A DNA stretch of 25,596 bases from Streptomyces sp. NRRL S-31 (GCF_000718775.1 NZ_JOCB01000113.1:1-25596); one strand, 5' to 3'. Numbered from the stretch's first letter, positions 1 to 6,730 are shown. Program-made: numbers and translations. Notes: generated from the sequence alone by a model not told the origin.

Positions 1-703
1 GGCCGGGGCGGGCGTGTCGGCCGCGGCGCTGCTGCTGCACCAGGGCGGGCGCGGGGGCGGCACCCCGGGCGGTACGGCGACGACCCCGGCGACCGGGCCC
101 GGCACGCACCCCCCGGGCACCCCGACGGGCACCCGCCCGCCGGGCCCGTCACCGGATACGCGCCCCCCGGGTACGCCCACGTCCCCCGCGGAATCCGGTA
201 CGACGCCGACGCCCACGGCCGGGACGACCGGCCCCACCGCCACCGGCCTCCACACCGCGCCCTCCGGTTACCGCACGGCCCGGGACCCGGCCGGCTTCTC
301 CTTCGCCGTACCGGAGGACTTCACCCGCAGCCCGCAGGGCGAGCGCGTCTTCTACCTCTCGCCGGGACAGACCTTCCGCCTCGGCGTCAAGGTGACCGTC
401 CCGCAACCGGGCGGCCCGCAGGGGGTGCTGGACCGCTCCGCCGCCGACGGCCCCTCCACCAACCCCGGTTACCGCGACGGCCGGGTCGTGCGGACCACGC
501 ACGGCGGACACCGGGCCGCGCTCTGGGAGTTCAGCTGGAACGGCTTCAGCCCGAGGGAGGGGCCGCGGCACACCTACGACCTGTGCTGGGAGGAGGGCGG
601 CCGGCTGTACGACGTCTGGGTGTCGGCGCCGGTGGGGAAGGTGCGGGAGGCTCGGGAGTACTTCGACGTGGCCGTCGACACGTTCTCGGTCACGGACAGG
701 TGA
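1..703 (+). CDS. C-terminal part of a membrane protein, probably a Ser/Thr kinase sensor end (5' truncated)
   Basis: The reading frame is open to the left edge, so the true start lies outside the window; the GTG at 14 is probably internal. The first residues (AGAGVSAAALLL) look like the end of a transmembrane helix. A Pro/Thr/Gly-rich linker of about 75 residues follows, with repeated PPGTPT-like units, and then a globular domain of about 140 residues beginning GYRTARDPAGFSFAVPEDF and ending FDVAVDTFSV. In streptomycetes this arrangement is typical of the extracytoplasmic end of eukaryotic-type Ser/Thr kinases. That is family knowledge, because no kinase motif is visible here. The next gene downstream, 110 bp away, is a kinase on the same strand, which supports the reading. 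It could instead be a lipoprotein or an anchored protein without a kinase domain. Confidence 0.7.
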   Translation, partial: AGAGVSAAALLLHQGGRGGGTPGGTATTPATGPGTHPPGTPTGTRPPGPSPDTRPPGTPTSPAESGTTPTPTAGTTGPTATGLHTAPSGYRTARDPAGFSFAVPEDFTRSPQGERVFYLSPGQTFRLGVKVTVPQPGGPQGVLDRSAADGPSTNPGYRDGRVVRTTHGGHRAALWEFSWNGFSPREGPRHTYDLCWEEGGRLYDVWVSAPVGKVREAREYFDVAVDTFSVTDR

Positions 704-813
704 CCGGTTCCCGCCACCGGTGGCCGGCCGGCGCCGGGGCACGGCGGAGACACCGAGCCCTGGTCCGGGTGCCCGCTTCGACAACGGCGTGGTGCGCACG
801 GTACTCATGGGAC

Positions 814-1863
814 ATGACCGAAGACGGCGAACACCCGCCCGGCGCACGGCTGATCGGCGGCCGTTACCGGCTGGCCGGACGTCTCGGGTCCGGCCCGACC
901 GGGACCGTGTGGCGGGCCCGGGACGAACAGGGACGGGGATACGTCGCCGTCAAGGAGCCGCTGCTGCCCGGCGATCCGGCCACCGACGAGGAGAGCCGGC
1001 GCGTCGCGCACCGGCTCCACCACGAGGCCCGGGCCGCCACCCGGGTCCGGCACCCCTCGGCCGTGACGGTGTACGACGTGGTCACCGAGGACGGCGTCCC
1101 CTGGATCGTCATGGAGCTGGTGGCGGGCGAGTCCCTCGGCGAGGTGCTGCGGCGCGGGCCGCTCCCGGCCGCCGAGGCCGCGCGCGTCGGGCTGGCCGTG
1201 CTCGGCGCGCTGCGCGCCGCGCACGCCGTCGGCATCGTGCACCGGGACGTGAAACCGGCCAACGTCCTGCTGGAGTCCGGCACCGGGCGGGTCGTCCTGA
1301 CCGACTTCGGCATCGGCGACGGACACGCGGGCGACGCGCCCGCCGGGTTCGTCGCTCCCGAGCGGGCGGCGGGCCCCGGCGCCGGTCCGGCCTCCGACCT
1401 GTGGTCCCTGGGCGCGCTGCTGCGCACCGCCGTGGGGGACGCGGACCCCGGGCCGCTGGGCCCGCTGCTGGACCGGCTGCACGCCGACGACCCGGCGGCC
1501 CGGCCCGGCGCGGCGGAGGTCACCGCCGTACTCGGCGCCGTCCTCGGCCGCACCGCCGAAGCGGAGCCGTCGGTGCCCGGACCGCGCCCGGTGCCGGACC
1601 CCGCCCCTGTCACCGCCCCGGGCCCGACTTCCGAGGCCGCTCCCGGCACCACCCCGGACGCCACCCCCGACGAGTCCGCTCCCGGCACCACCCCGGACAC
1701 CACCCCTGAGTCCGCTCCCGGCGCCGCCCCGGACCCCACCCCCGACGAGCCCGCTCCGGGCACCGCCCCCGGCACCACCTCCGCCCCGGCCCCCGAGCCC
1801 CGCCGACGCACCCCACTCACCGCACTGGGTCTCCTGCTCACGAGAAAGCCGGAAATCGACTGA
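814..1863 (+). CDS. Soluble eukaryotic-type Ser/Thr protein kinase with Pro/Thr-rich tail (349 aa)
   Basis: A Hanks-type kinase that phosphorylates Ser/Thr of target proteins using ATP. Visible motifs are the glycine loop GSGPTG (25-30), the ATP-binding lysine in VAVKE (K47), a candidate helix-C glutamate E71, the catalytic loop HRDVKPAN (D145, K147, N150), DFG (164-166), APE (181-183) and DLWSLG. The domain is compact and ends near residue 260. About 70 residues of Pro/Thr/Asp repeats (APGTTPD-like) follow, then a short basic end; there is no membrane helix or PASTA/extracellular domain, so it should be cytosolic. The start at 814 was chosen because the domain begins 15 residues later; the frame is open further upstream but non-kinase-like. 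No good Shine-Dalgarno is seen. The segment from DFG to APE contains no Ser or Thr, which is unusual. Confidence 0.88.
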   Translation: MTEDGEHPPGARLIGGRYRLAGRLGSGPTGTVWRARDEQGRGYVAVKEPLLPGDPATDEESRRVAHRLHHEARAATRVRHPSAVTVYDVVTEDGVPWIVMELVAGESLGEVLRRGPLPAAEAARVGLAVLGALRAAHAVGIVHRDVKPANVLLESGTGRVVLTDFGIGDGHAGDAPAGFVAPERAAGPGAGPASDLWSLGALLRTAVGDADPGPLGPLLDRLHADDPAARPGAAEVTAVLGAVLGRTAEAEPSVPGPRPVPDPAPVTAPGPTSEAAPGTTPDATPDESAPGTTPDTTPESAPGAAPDPTPDEPAPGTAPGTTSAPAPEPRRRTPLTALGLLLTRKPEID

Positions 1864-1896
1864 CCGGCCCGGTGTCAACACCCTGATCAGCACGTT

Positions 1897-1920
1897 TGCT
1901 GCCAGCGATCACTGGCAGCA
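1897..1920. promoter_or_regulatory. Perfect 9-bp inverted repeat between kinase and dehydrogenase genes
   Basis: The arms TGCTGCCAG (1897-1905) and CTGGCAGCA (1912-1920) are exact complements around a 6-nt spacer. The repeat starts 34 nt after the kinase stop codon and ends 70 nt before the dehydrogenase start. It could be the kinase terminator, although no T-run follows, or an operator for the dehydrogenase promoter. Confidence 0.55.
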
Positions 1921-1977
1921 TGTGAGCAGTCGGTGAATCCGCGTTACCGGTGGGTACACAAAGGCCCCGCCGCGGCA

Positions 1978-1983
1978 TACCCT
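1978..1983 (+). promoter_or_regulatory. Candidate -10 element for the dehydrogenase gene
   Basis: TACCCT fits the TANNNT form and ends 7 nt before the ATG at 1991. That spacing would put transcription start at or next to the ATG (leaderless mRNA). No Shine-Dalgarno is seen and no convincing -35 was found. Confidence 0.35.
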
Positions 1984-1990
1984 GCGCCTC

Positions 1991-3604
1991 ATGACGGACA
2001 CGCAGGCCCCGGACATCGCCGGTACCAATCCGCTCGCGCCCGCCCCCGAGGGCGTGCGTACCGCCGCCGACGTGGTCACCCCGGAGTTGGTGGCACGCCT
2101 CACCAAGGGCGTCACCGGCTCCGGCCGCACCGCCAACCACACCCCGTTCACCGGCGAGAAGCTGGCCGACCTGCCGGAGTCCAGCCCGCAGGACGTCCGC
2201 GAGGCCTTCGAGGCGGCCCGCGCCGCCCAGGCCGTCTGGGCGAAGGTCCCGGTACGACGGCGGGCCGCCGTGCTGCTCCGCTTCCACGACCTGCTGCTGG
2301 AGCGCCAGGCCGAGGTCCTCGACCTGGTCCAGCTGGAGACCGGCAAGGCCCGCCTGCACGCGCACGAGGAGGTGCAGGCCGTCGCCGTCGCGGCCCGCCA
2401 CTACGGCCGCAAGGCCCCCGCCTACCTGCGGCCCAAGGGCCACACCGGCGCCGTGCCGACCCTGACGAAGGTCACCGAACTGCGCCACCCGCGCGGGGTG
2501 GTGGGCCAGATCGCCCCCTGGAACTACCCGCTGGAGCTGTCCGTCGGCGACGCCCTGCCCGCCTTCGCCGCGGGCAACGCCGTGGTGATGAAGCCGGACA
2601 CGGAGACCTGCCTCACCGCCCTGTGGGCGCGAGACCTGCTGATCGAGGCGGGGCTGCCCGACGGCGTCTTCCAGGTCGTCCTCGGCGAGGGCCCGGTCGT
2701 CGGCCCGGAGGTGGTCAAGCACGCCGACTACGTCTCCTTCACCGGCTCCACCCGCACCGGCCGCGAGGTCGCCGTCGGCGCCGCCTCCCGCCTGGTCGGC
2801 GTCTCCCTGGAACTCGGCGGCAAGAACGCCATGCTGGTGCTGGACGACGCCGACGTGGAGAAGGCCGCCGCCGGGGCCGTCCGCGCCTGCTTCTCCTCCG
2901 CCGGCCAACTGTGCATCTCCATCGAGCGGCTGTACGTCCACGAGTCCGTCGCCGACGCCTTTCTGGAACGCTTCGCCGCCCGCACCAGGGCCATGCGGCT
3001 CGGCACCTCGCTCGCCTACGGCGCCGACATGGGCTCGCTGGTCGGCGAGCGCCAGCTGAAGACCGTCGAACGGCATGTGCGGGAGGCCGTCAGCAAGGGC
3101 GCGAAGGTGCTCGCGGGCGGCGTGGCCCGCCCCGACGTCGGCCCCTACTTCTTCGAGCCCACCATCCTGGACGGCGTCGAGACCTCCATGTCCGTCTGCG
3201 AGGAGGAGACCTTCGGCCCGGTCGTCTCCGTCTACCGCTTCCGGTCCGACGACGAGGCGGTCGAACGCGCCAACGCCACCCCGTACGGCCTGAACGCCTC
3301 CGTCTGGACCGCGAACACCCGCCGGGGCCGGGAGGTCGCCGCCCGCCTGCGCACCGGCACGGTCAACGTCAACGAGGGCTACGCGCCCGCCTACGGCAGC
3401 GTGCAGTCCCCGATGGGCGGCATGAAGGACTCCGGGCTCGGCCGCCGGCACGGCTCCGAGGGCATCCTCAAGTACACCGAGGCCCAGACGGTGGCCCAGC
3501 AGCGGCTGCTGCCGATGGCGCCCTCACTGGGCATGACGGACGAGCAGTACGCCCGGTTCATGAGCCGCAGTCTCCGCCTGATGAAGGCGCTCCGGTTCCG
3601 TTAG
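1991..3604 (+). CDS. Succinate-semialdehyde dehydrogenase-type aldehyde dehydrogenase (537 aa)
   Basis: An aldehyde dehydrogenase superfamily enzyme that oxidises an aldehyde, most likely succinic semialdehyde, to its acid with NAD(P)+. Visible features are PWNYPLEL with the catalytic-site Asn (N178), the cofactor-binding lysine in VVMKPD (K201), FTGSTRTGREV (250-260), the general base in SLELGGKNA (E274) and the nucleophile in SSAGQLCIS (C308). It ends with the usual oligomerisation segment and has full family length plus an N-terminal extension of about 40 residues. The substrate call rests on resemblance to actinobacterial GabD2-type enzymes and is softer than the family call. The ATG at 1991 fits the start of conserved sequence. 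A ChoD-like oxidoreductase follows after 94 bp on the same strand, so the two may be co-transcribed. No GABA transaminase is adjacent. Confidence 0.9.
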   Translation: MTDTQAPDIAGTNPLAPAPEGVRTAADVVTPELVARLTKGVTGSGRTANHTPFTGEKLADLPESSPQDVREAFEAARAAQAVWAKVPVRRRAAVLLRFHDLLLERQAEVLDLVQLETGKARLHAHEEVQAVAVAARHYGRKAPAYLRPKGHTGAVPTLTKVTELRHPRGVVGQIAPWNYPLELSVGDALPAFAAGNAVVMKPDTETCLTALWARDLLIEAGLPDGVFQVVLGEGPVVGPEVVKHADYVSFTGSTRTGREVAVGAASRLVGVSLELGGKNAMLVLDDADVEKAAAGAVRACFSSAGQLCISIERLYVHESVADAFLERFAARTRAMRLGTSLAYGADMGSLVGERQLKTVERHVREAVSKGAKVLAGGVARPDVGPYFFEPTILDGVETSMSVCEEETFGPVVSVYRFRSDDEAVERANATPYGLNASVWTANTRRGREVAARLRTGTVNVNEGYAPAYGSVQSPMGGMKDSGLGRRHGSEGILKYTEAQTVAQQRLLPMAPSLGMTDEQYARFMSRSLRLMKALRFR

Positions 3605-3612
3605 ACCTTGCC

Positions 3613-3653
3613 TCAGGAAGACCTCCGCTCAAGGAAACCTTCCGTCAGGAAGA
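3613..3653. repeat. Direct repeat in the gap before the GMC oxidoreductase gene
   Basis: TCAGGAAGA occurs at 3613-3621 and 3645-3653, 32 bp apart (about three helical turns). A short inverted pair GGAA/TTCC lies between them. A regulator-binding role is possible but unsupported. Confidence 0.25.
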
Positions 3654-3698
3654 GCTGTACACCCGTTCGGTAACACCCGTTCTCGACGAGGAGAGCAC

Positions 3699-5504
3699 GT
3701 GTCGCAGGAGAAGTCTGTCCAGGCCCGGGACGAGGACGGGTACGACTACGACGTCATCGTCGTCGGTTCGGGGTTCGGCGGCTCGGTGTCGGCCCTCCGC
3801 CTGACCGAGAAGGGGTACCGGGTCGGCGTACTGGAGGCCGGCCGCCGCTTCACCCGCGCCACCCTCCCGAAGAACTCCTGGGACCTGAAGAACTACCTGT
3901 GGGCGCCGAAGCTCGGCATGTTCGGCATCCAGCGCATCCACCTGCTGGGCAACGTCATGGTCCTGGCCGGCGCGGGGGTCGGCGGCGGCTCGCTGAACTA
4001 CGCCAACACCCTCTACGTACCCCCGAAGGCGTTCTTCGAGGACCCCCAGTGGAAGGACATCACCGACTGGCAGGAGGAGCTGAAGCCGTACTACGACCAG
4101 GCCCGGCGCATGCTCGGCGTCCGGCTCAATCCCACCATGACCCCCTCCGACGTGCACCTGAAGGCGGCGGCGCAACGGATGGGCGTCGGCGACACCTTCC
4201 ACCTGGCACCGGTCGGCGTGTTCTTCGGGGACGGCGAGGACGCCGACGGCACGGCGAAGGTCCGGCCCGGCGGGCAGGTGAACGACCCCTACTTCGGCGG
4301 CGCCGGCCCCGACCGGAGAGCCTGCACCGAGTGCGGCGAGTGCATGACCGGCTGCCGGCACGGCGCGAAGAACACCCTCAACGAGAACTACCTGTACCTC
4401 GCCGAGAAGGCCGGCGCGGTCGTCCACCCCATGACGACGGTGGTGTCCGTCACGGACGACTCGCGGGGCGGCTACGCGGTGGCGACCCTGCCGACGGACC
4501 GGAAGAGGAAGGGTGCGGGCCGGCTGTTCACCGCCCGCAGGGTCGTCCTCGCCGCCGGCACCTACGGTACCCAGACCCTGCTGCACCGCATGAAGGCGGG
4601 CGGCCAGCTGCCTTACCTCTCCGGCCGGCTCGGCCACCTGACCCGCACCAACTCCGAGGCACTGGTCGGCGCGCAGACCGACAACCGCCGCTACCGCCGG
4701 GCGACCGGCGTGCCACGGGCCGACTTCACCCGCGGCGTCGCCATCACGTCCTCGATCCACCCCGACGAGAACACCCACATCGAGCCGGTCCGCTACGGCA
4801 AGGGCTCCAACTCGATGGGCGGCCTGTCCATCCTCCAGGTGCCGTACGCGGAGGGCTCCTCGCGCGTGCTCGCCTGGCTGGCGAACGCCACCCGGCACCC
4901 CCTGCTGGTCGCCCGTTCCCTCTCCAACCGGCGCTGGTCGGAGCGGACCATCATCGGCCTGGTCATGCAGTCCCTGGACAACTCGCTGACGACGTACCTG
5001 AAGCCCGGCGGCGTCGGCAGGGGGCTGCTCACCGCCCGGCAGGGGCACGGGGCGCCCAACCCCAAGCAGATCAGGGCCGCGACCGAGGCCGCCTCCGCGC
5101 TCGCCGCCGAGATCAACGGCTTCGCCGGCAGCAACGTCGGCGAGCTGATGGGCACCCCGCTGACCGCGCACTTCCTCGGCGGCTGCCCCATCGGCGACTC
5201 CCCGGAGACGGGCGTGATCGACCCGTACCACCGGCTCCACGGCCACCCCGGCATCTCGGTCGTGGACGGTGCCGCGGTCTCGGCGAACCTGGGGGTGAAC
5301 CCCTCGCTGACCATCACCGCGCAGGCGGAGCGGGCGATGTCGTTCTGGCCCAACAAGGGCGAGGAGGACCCGCGCCCGGTCCCGGGAGCGGTCTACGAGC
5401 GGCTGAAGCCGGTGGAGCCCGTCGCCCCGGTGGTCCCGGCGGACGCGTTCGGCGCGCTGCGGCTGCCGTTCCTGGGGGTGCCGGCGGTGCCGCCGAAGAA
5501 GTGA
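3699..5504 (+). CDS. ChoD-like GMC family oxidoreductase with ferredoxin-type Cys motif (601 aa)
   Basis: A flavoprotein of the glucose-methanol-choline family. The FAD-binding Rossmann signature is VVGSGFGGSVSA (GxGxxG at 23-28), with the ribose-binding acidic residue in VLEAGR. The C-terminal GMC signature includes LGGCPIGDS, a GxISVVDGAAVSAN stretch and NPSLTITAQAE. Residues 209-219 read CTECGECMTGC, a CxxCxxCxxxC spacing (C209, C212, C215, C219) like a bacterial ferredoxin site, followed by RHGAKNTL. From memory, the mycobacterial protein annotated as cholesterol oxidase ChoD carries a similar segment. The natural substrate is uncertain and sterol oxidation should not be assumed. The GTG at 3699 has a Shine-Dalgarno GAGGAG ending 5 nt upstream. 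No signal peptide is seen, so it is probably cytosolic. A strong hairpin follows at 5554-5589. Confidence 0.85.
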   Translation: MSQEKSVQARDEDGYDYDVIVVGSGFGGSVSALRLTEKGYRVGVLEAGRRFTRATLPKNSWDLKNYLWAPKLGMFGIQRIHLLGNVMVLAGAGVGGGSLNYANTLYVPPKAFFEDPQWKDITDWQEELKPYYDQARRMLGVRLNPTMTPSDVHLKAAAQRMGVGDTFHLAPVGVFFGDGEDADGTAKVRPGGQVNDPYFGGAGPDRRACTECGECMTGCRHGAKNTLNENYLYLAEKAGAVVHPMTTVVSVTDDSRGGYAVATLPTDRKRKGAGRLFTARRVVLAAGTYGTQTLLHRMKAGGQLPYLSGRLGHLTRTNSEALVGAQTDNRRYRRATGVPRADFTRGVAITSSIHPDENTHIEPVRYGKGSNSMGGLSILQVPYAEGSSRVLAWLANATRHPLLVARSLSNRRWSERTIIGLVMQSLDNSLTTYLKPGGVGRGLLTARQGHGAPNPKQIRAATEAASALAAEINGFAGSNVGELMGTPLTAHFLGGCPIGDSPETGVIDPYHRLHGHPGISVVDGAAVSANLGVNPSLTITAQAERAMSFWPNKGEEDPRPVPGAVYERLKPVEPVAPVVPADAFGALRLPFLGVPAVPPKK

Positions 5505-5553
5505 CCGGAAACCGGAGCGGTGTCGGGTGCGGCCGGGTGGCCCCGGCGGCACA

Positions 5554-5589
5554 GAGGGACCTGCATCCCCCTCCGAAAGCAGGTCCCTC
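5554..5589 (+). terminator. Hairpin terminator after the GMC oxidoreductase
   Basis: The arms GAGGGACCTGC (5554-5564) and GCAGGTCCCTC (5579-5589) are perfectly complementary over 11 bp around a 14-nt loop, 49 nt past the stop codon. There is no long T-run, as is common for streptomycete terminators. Confidence 0.75.
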
Positions 5590-5663
5590 CCACCGTTTCT
5601 TGATCCGGCAGGTTTGATCAGCGAAGGGCTGGAAGGGTTGCTCCGGAGGCCCGGATTCCCCTG

Positions 5664-5679
5664 TGTGATGTGGGTCACG
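5664..5679. promoter_or_regulatory. Crp-like palindromic site
   Basis: The sequence is TGTGA-N6-TCACG, one mismatch from the classical TGTGA-N6-TCACA half-sites. Positions 5665-5678 also fit GTG-N6-GNCAC, the form I recall for Streptomyces Crp sites. No annotated start codon lies close downstream on either strand. Confidence 0.4.
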
Positions 5680-5710
5680 GTCGCGGGGGCGTCGGGCGCT
5701 TGGGCAGGAC

Positions 5711-5748
5711 GAAGGGCCCCGCGGGGCGCAGAGGCCGCGAGGCCCTTC
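5711..5748 (+). terminator. Two-part hairpin, probable terminator
   Basis: The outer arms GAAGGGCC (5711-5718) and GGCCCTTC (5741-5748) enclose inner arms GCGG (5721-5724) and CCGC (5735-5738). TTCGG follows on the plus strand. What transcript it ends is unclear: plus-strand read-through or RNA from the gap, or the minus-strand chorismate mutase transcript. Confidence 0.5.
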
Positions 5749-6082
5749 TTCGGTCAGCCCCGGCGTCAGGGCAGTGCCGGTGCCCGGAAGCGGCGCCGGG
5801 GGTGCGCCGCGTGTTCTCGTGCCCTGTCCGCGGTGTTCCGCCGGCCGGCCCCGGGCGTCCCCGGAGCCGGCCGTTCTCTCGCGTGACCGGGCTGCTGTCC
5901 CCTGCCGTCCGGTCACTACCCGGAGCGAGGTCCCACGGCGCACGGCACGACCCGTACGCCTCATCGCTCCAGCGAGCCACGCGTGGTGTGGTCGGGCCCG
6001 CCCCTGGCTGGCACGGACATCCCCCTCAACGAAGCGGTGCGTGGTCCGGTCACGTCCCGTACGGGTGAGAGCGGCACCGAAC

Positions 6083-6487
6083 TCAGATGCGACCCCGGCT
6101 CAGCTCCAGCAGGGTCATGGCGAGGGCGGTGCCGGGCTTGCCGAGGGCGTCCCGGTAGTGGCCGAGGACCTCCATCTCGCGGGACAGGTGCACCCGACGC
6201 CCGCCGGAGGAGATCCGGGTCCGCTGGACCACGGCGGAGACGGCCACCCGCTCCTGGATGAGACCGATGATCCGGTCGTCGAGCGCGTCGATGCGCTCCC
6301 GGGCACCGGCGATGATCGCTTCCGGGTCGGCGATGATCGCTTCCGGGTCGGTGGCGGACGCGTCCGGGCTGGTGGTGCGCGCGTCCGGGCCGGCGGTGGA
6401 GGCTTCGGGGCTCGCGGCGGTCGCTTCGGGGCTTGCGGCGGTCACTTCCGGAGTCGCGGTGGTCGCTTCCTGGCTGCTGGTGGTCAT
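6083..6487 (-). CDS. AroQ-class chorismate mutase with N-terminal heptad repeats (134 aa)
   Basis: Converts chorismate to prephenate, the first step toward Phe and Tyr; cytosolic. The catalytic module is residues 58-134, starting [16 protein letters not shown]. By alignment in my head to E. coli chorismate mutase, the active-site positions are R63, R80, R91 (in place of Lys39), R103 and E104. The chain stops at LLELSRGRI, so the last helix lacks the region carrying the E. coli Ser84/Gln88 pair. This matches the short actinobacterial AroQ-delta type. Residues 6-57 form a heptad array with Pro at 13, 20, 27, 34, 41, 48 and 55 (xxxxPEA pattern). The ATG at 6487 has a GAGGAG Shine-Dalgarno 6 nt upstream; the frame is open further up, but that part is non-coding leader. 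It sits behind a probable attenuator and is divergent from guaA. Confidence 0.9.
   Translation of the reverse strand: MTTSSQEATTATPEVTAASPEATAASPEASTAGPDARTTSPDASATDPEAIIADPEAIIAGARERIDALDDRIIGLIQERVAVSAVVQRTRISSGGRRVHLSREMEVLGHYRDALGKPGTALAMTLLELSRGRI
6317..6472 (-). repeat. 21-bp tandem repeat coding for PEA heptads in chorismate mutase
   Basis: Seven heptads ending in PEV, PEA or PDA are encoded by degenerate 21-bp units. The two units nearest the catalytic domain (6311-6331 and 6332-6352 on the plus strand) are identical over 20 of 21 bases, which indicates a recent duplication. Confidence 0.85.
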
Positions 6488-6540
6488 GTCGGGCTCCTCG
6501 GTCGGTCGGGGGAGGGAGGCCCTGGAACGGCAGAACCCGG

Positions 6541-6582
6541 AAAACGACAGGCGCCCCGGGCCTTGTCGGCCCGGGGCGCCTG
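6541..6582 (-). terminator. Attenuator terminator upstream of the chorismate mutase
   Basis: On the minus strand the 15-nt arm CAGGCGCCCCGGGCC (6582-6568), loop GACAA and the exact complement (6562-6548) are followed by TCGTTTT. It is the strongest terminator-shaped hairpin in the window. It lies between the putative leader peptide and the chorismate mutase Shine-Dalgarno, inside the 5' leader. It is upstream of the guaA promoter, so it cannot serve guaA. Confidence 0.8.
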
Positions 6583-6602
6583 GGAAGTCGCTTGGCGTTG
6601 GC

Positions 6603-6674
6603 TCAAGCAGCACGACCATGGCAGCCGGCGGGCCCGGTGCCATAGGTAAAGACGAAGGTCGAGTGCTTGAGCAT
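6603..6674 (-). CDS. Putative aromatic leader peptide (23 aa) of the chorismate mutase attenuator
   Basis: An ATG-to-TGA frame beginning [14 protein letters not shown] and ending CHGRAA. Three aromatic codons fall within five (Phe7 TTC, Phe9 TTT, Tyr11 TAT). TTT and TAT are rare in such GC-rich genomes, so selection for slow decoding is plausible. Tyr and Phe are the end products of the pathway served by the downstream chorismate mutase. The terminator arm begins 21 nt after the stop codon. A 9-bp inverted repeat (6664-6672 with 6601-6609) pairs the start and the end of this frame. There is no Shine-Dalgarno, but CATACT ends 6 nt before the ATG, so the message may be leaderless. It is not a protein with a function of its own; translation is probably the sensor. 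The organisation parallels trp leader peptides, and I know of no published description for this gene. Confidence 0.65.
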   Translation of the reverse strand: MLKHSTFVFTYGTGPAGCHGRAA

Positions 6675-6680
6675 GCGGTC

Positions 6681-6686
6681 AGTATG
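6681..6686 (-). promoter_or_regulatory. Candidate -10 element for the leader peptide/chorismate mutase transcript
   Basis: On the minus strand CATACT ends 6 nt before the leader-peptide ATG. This would place the start of transcription at or near that ATG. No clear -35 is visible. Confidence 0.35.
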
Positions 6687-6724
6687 CCACGGCGGCTTCC
6701 CTCGGAGGTCTCGCGGGCACCCCG

Positions 6725-6730
6725 TAGAAT
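6725..6730 (+). promoter_or_regulatory. guaA: -10 element of the guaA promoter
   Basis: TAGAAT is a good streptomycete -10 hexamer, 40 nt before the guaA GTG start. The -35 region (about 6702-6707) is weak. It lies 38 bp from the divergent -10 of the chorismate mutase leader, so the two promoters are back to back. Confidence 0.55.

Larger units (their letters stand above)
5590..6082. other. Gene-poor gap of about 490 bp
   Basis: I see no convincing protein gene here. Open frames exist on both strands, but they lack the third-position G/C bias of the neighbours and run through hairpins. The gap holds a Crp-like site (5664-5679), a two-part hairpin (5711-5748) and a 10-bp palindrome CCCGTACGGG (6056-6065) just downstream of the chorismate mutase stop codon. 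A small RNA ending at the 5711-5748 hairpin is possible but unproven. Confidence 0.4.

Noticed and set aside
1838..3451. Long minus-strand open frame opposite the aldehyde dehydrogenase
   Set aside because: It mirrors the real gene in a complementary frame and shows no recognisable domain. GC-rich DNA keeps such frames open by chance.
5675..5980. 101-codon minus-strand frame in the gap after the GMC oxidoreductase
   Set aside because: Third-position G/C content looks lower than in neighbouring genes (estimated by eye), the frame runs through the 5711-5748 hairpin, and no domain or good Shine-Dalgarno is seen.
6548..6582. The 15-bp hairpin as a guaA leader element
   Set aside because: It lies upstream of the guaA -10 (6725-6730), and its T-run is on the minus strand, so it belongs to the chorismate mutase transcript.
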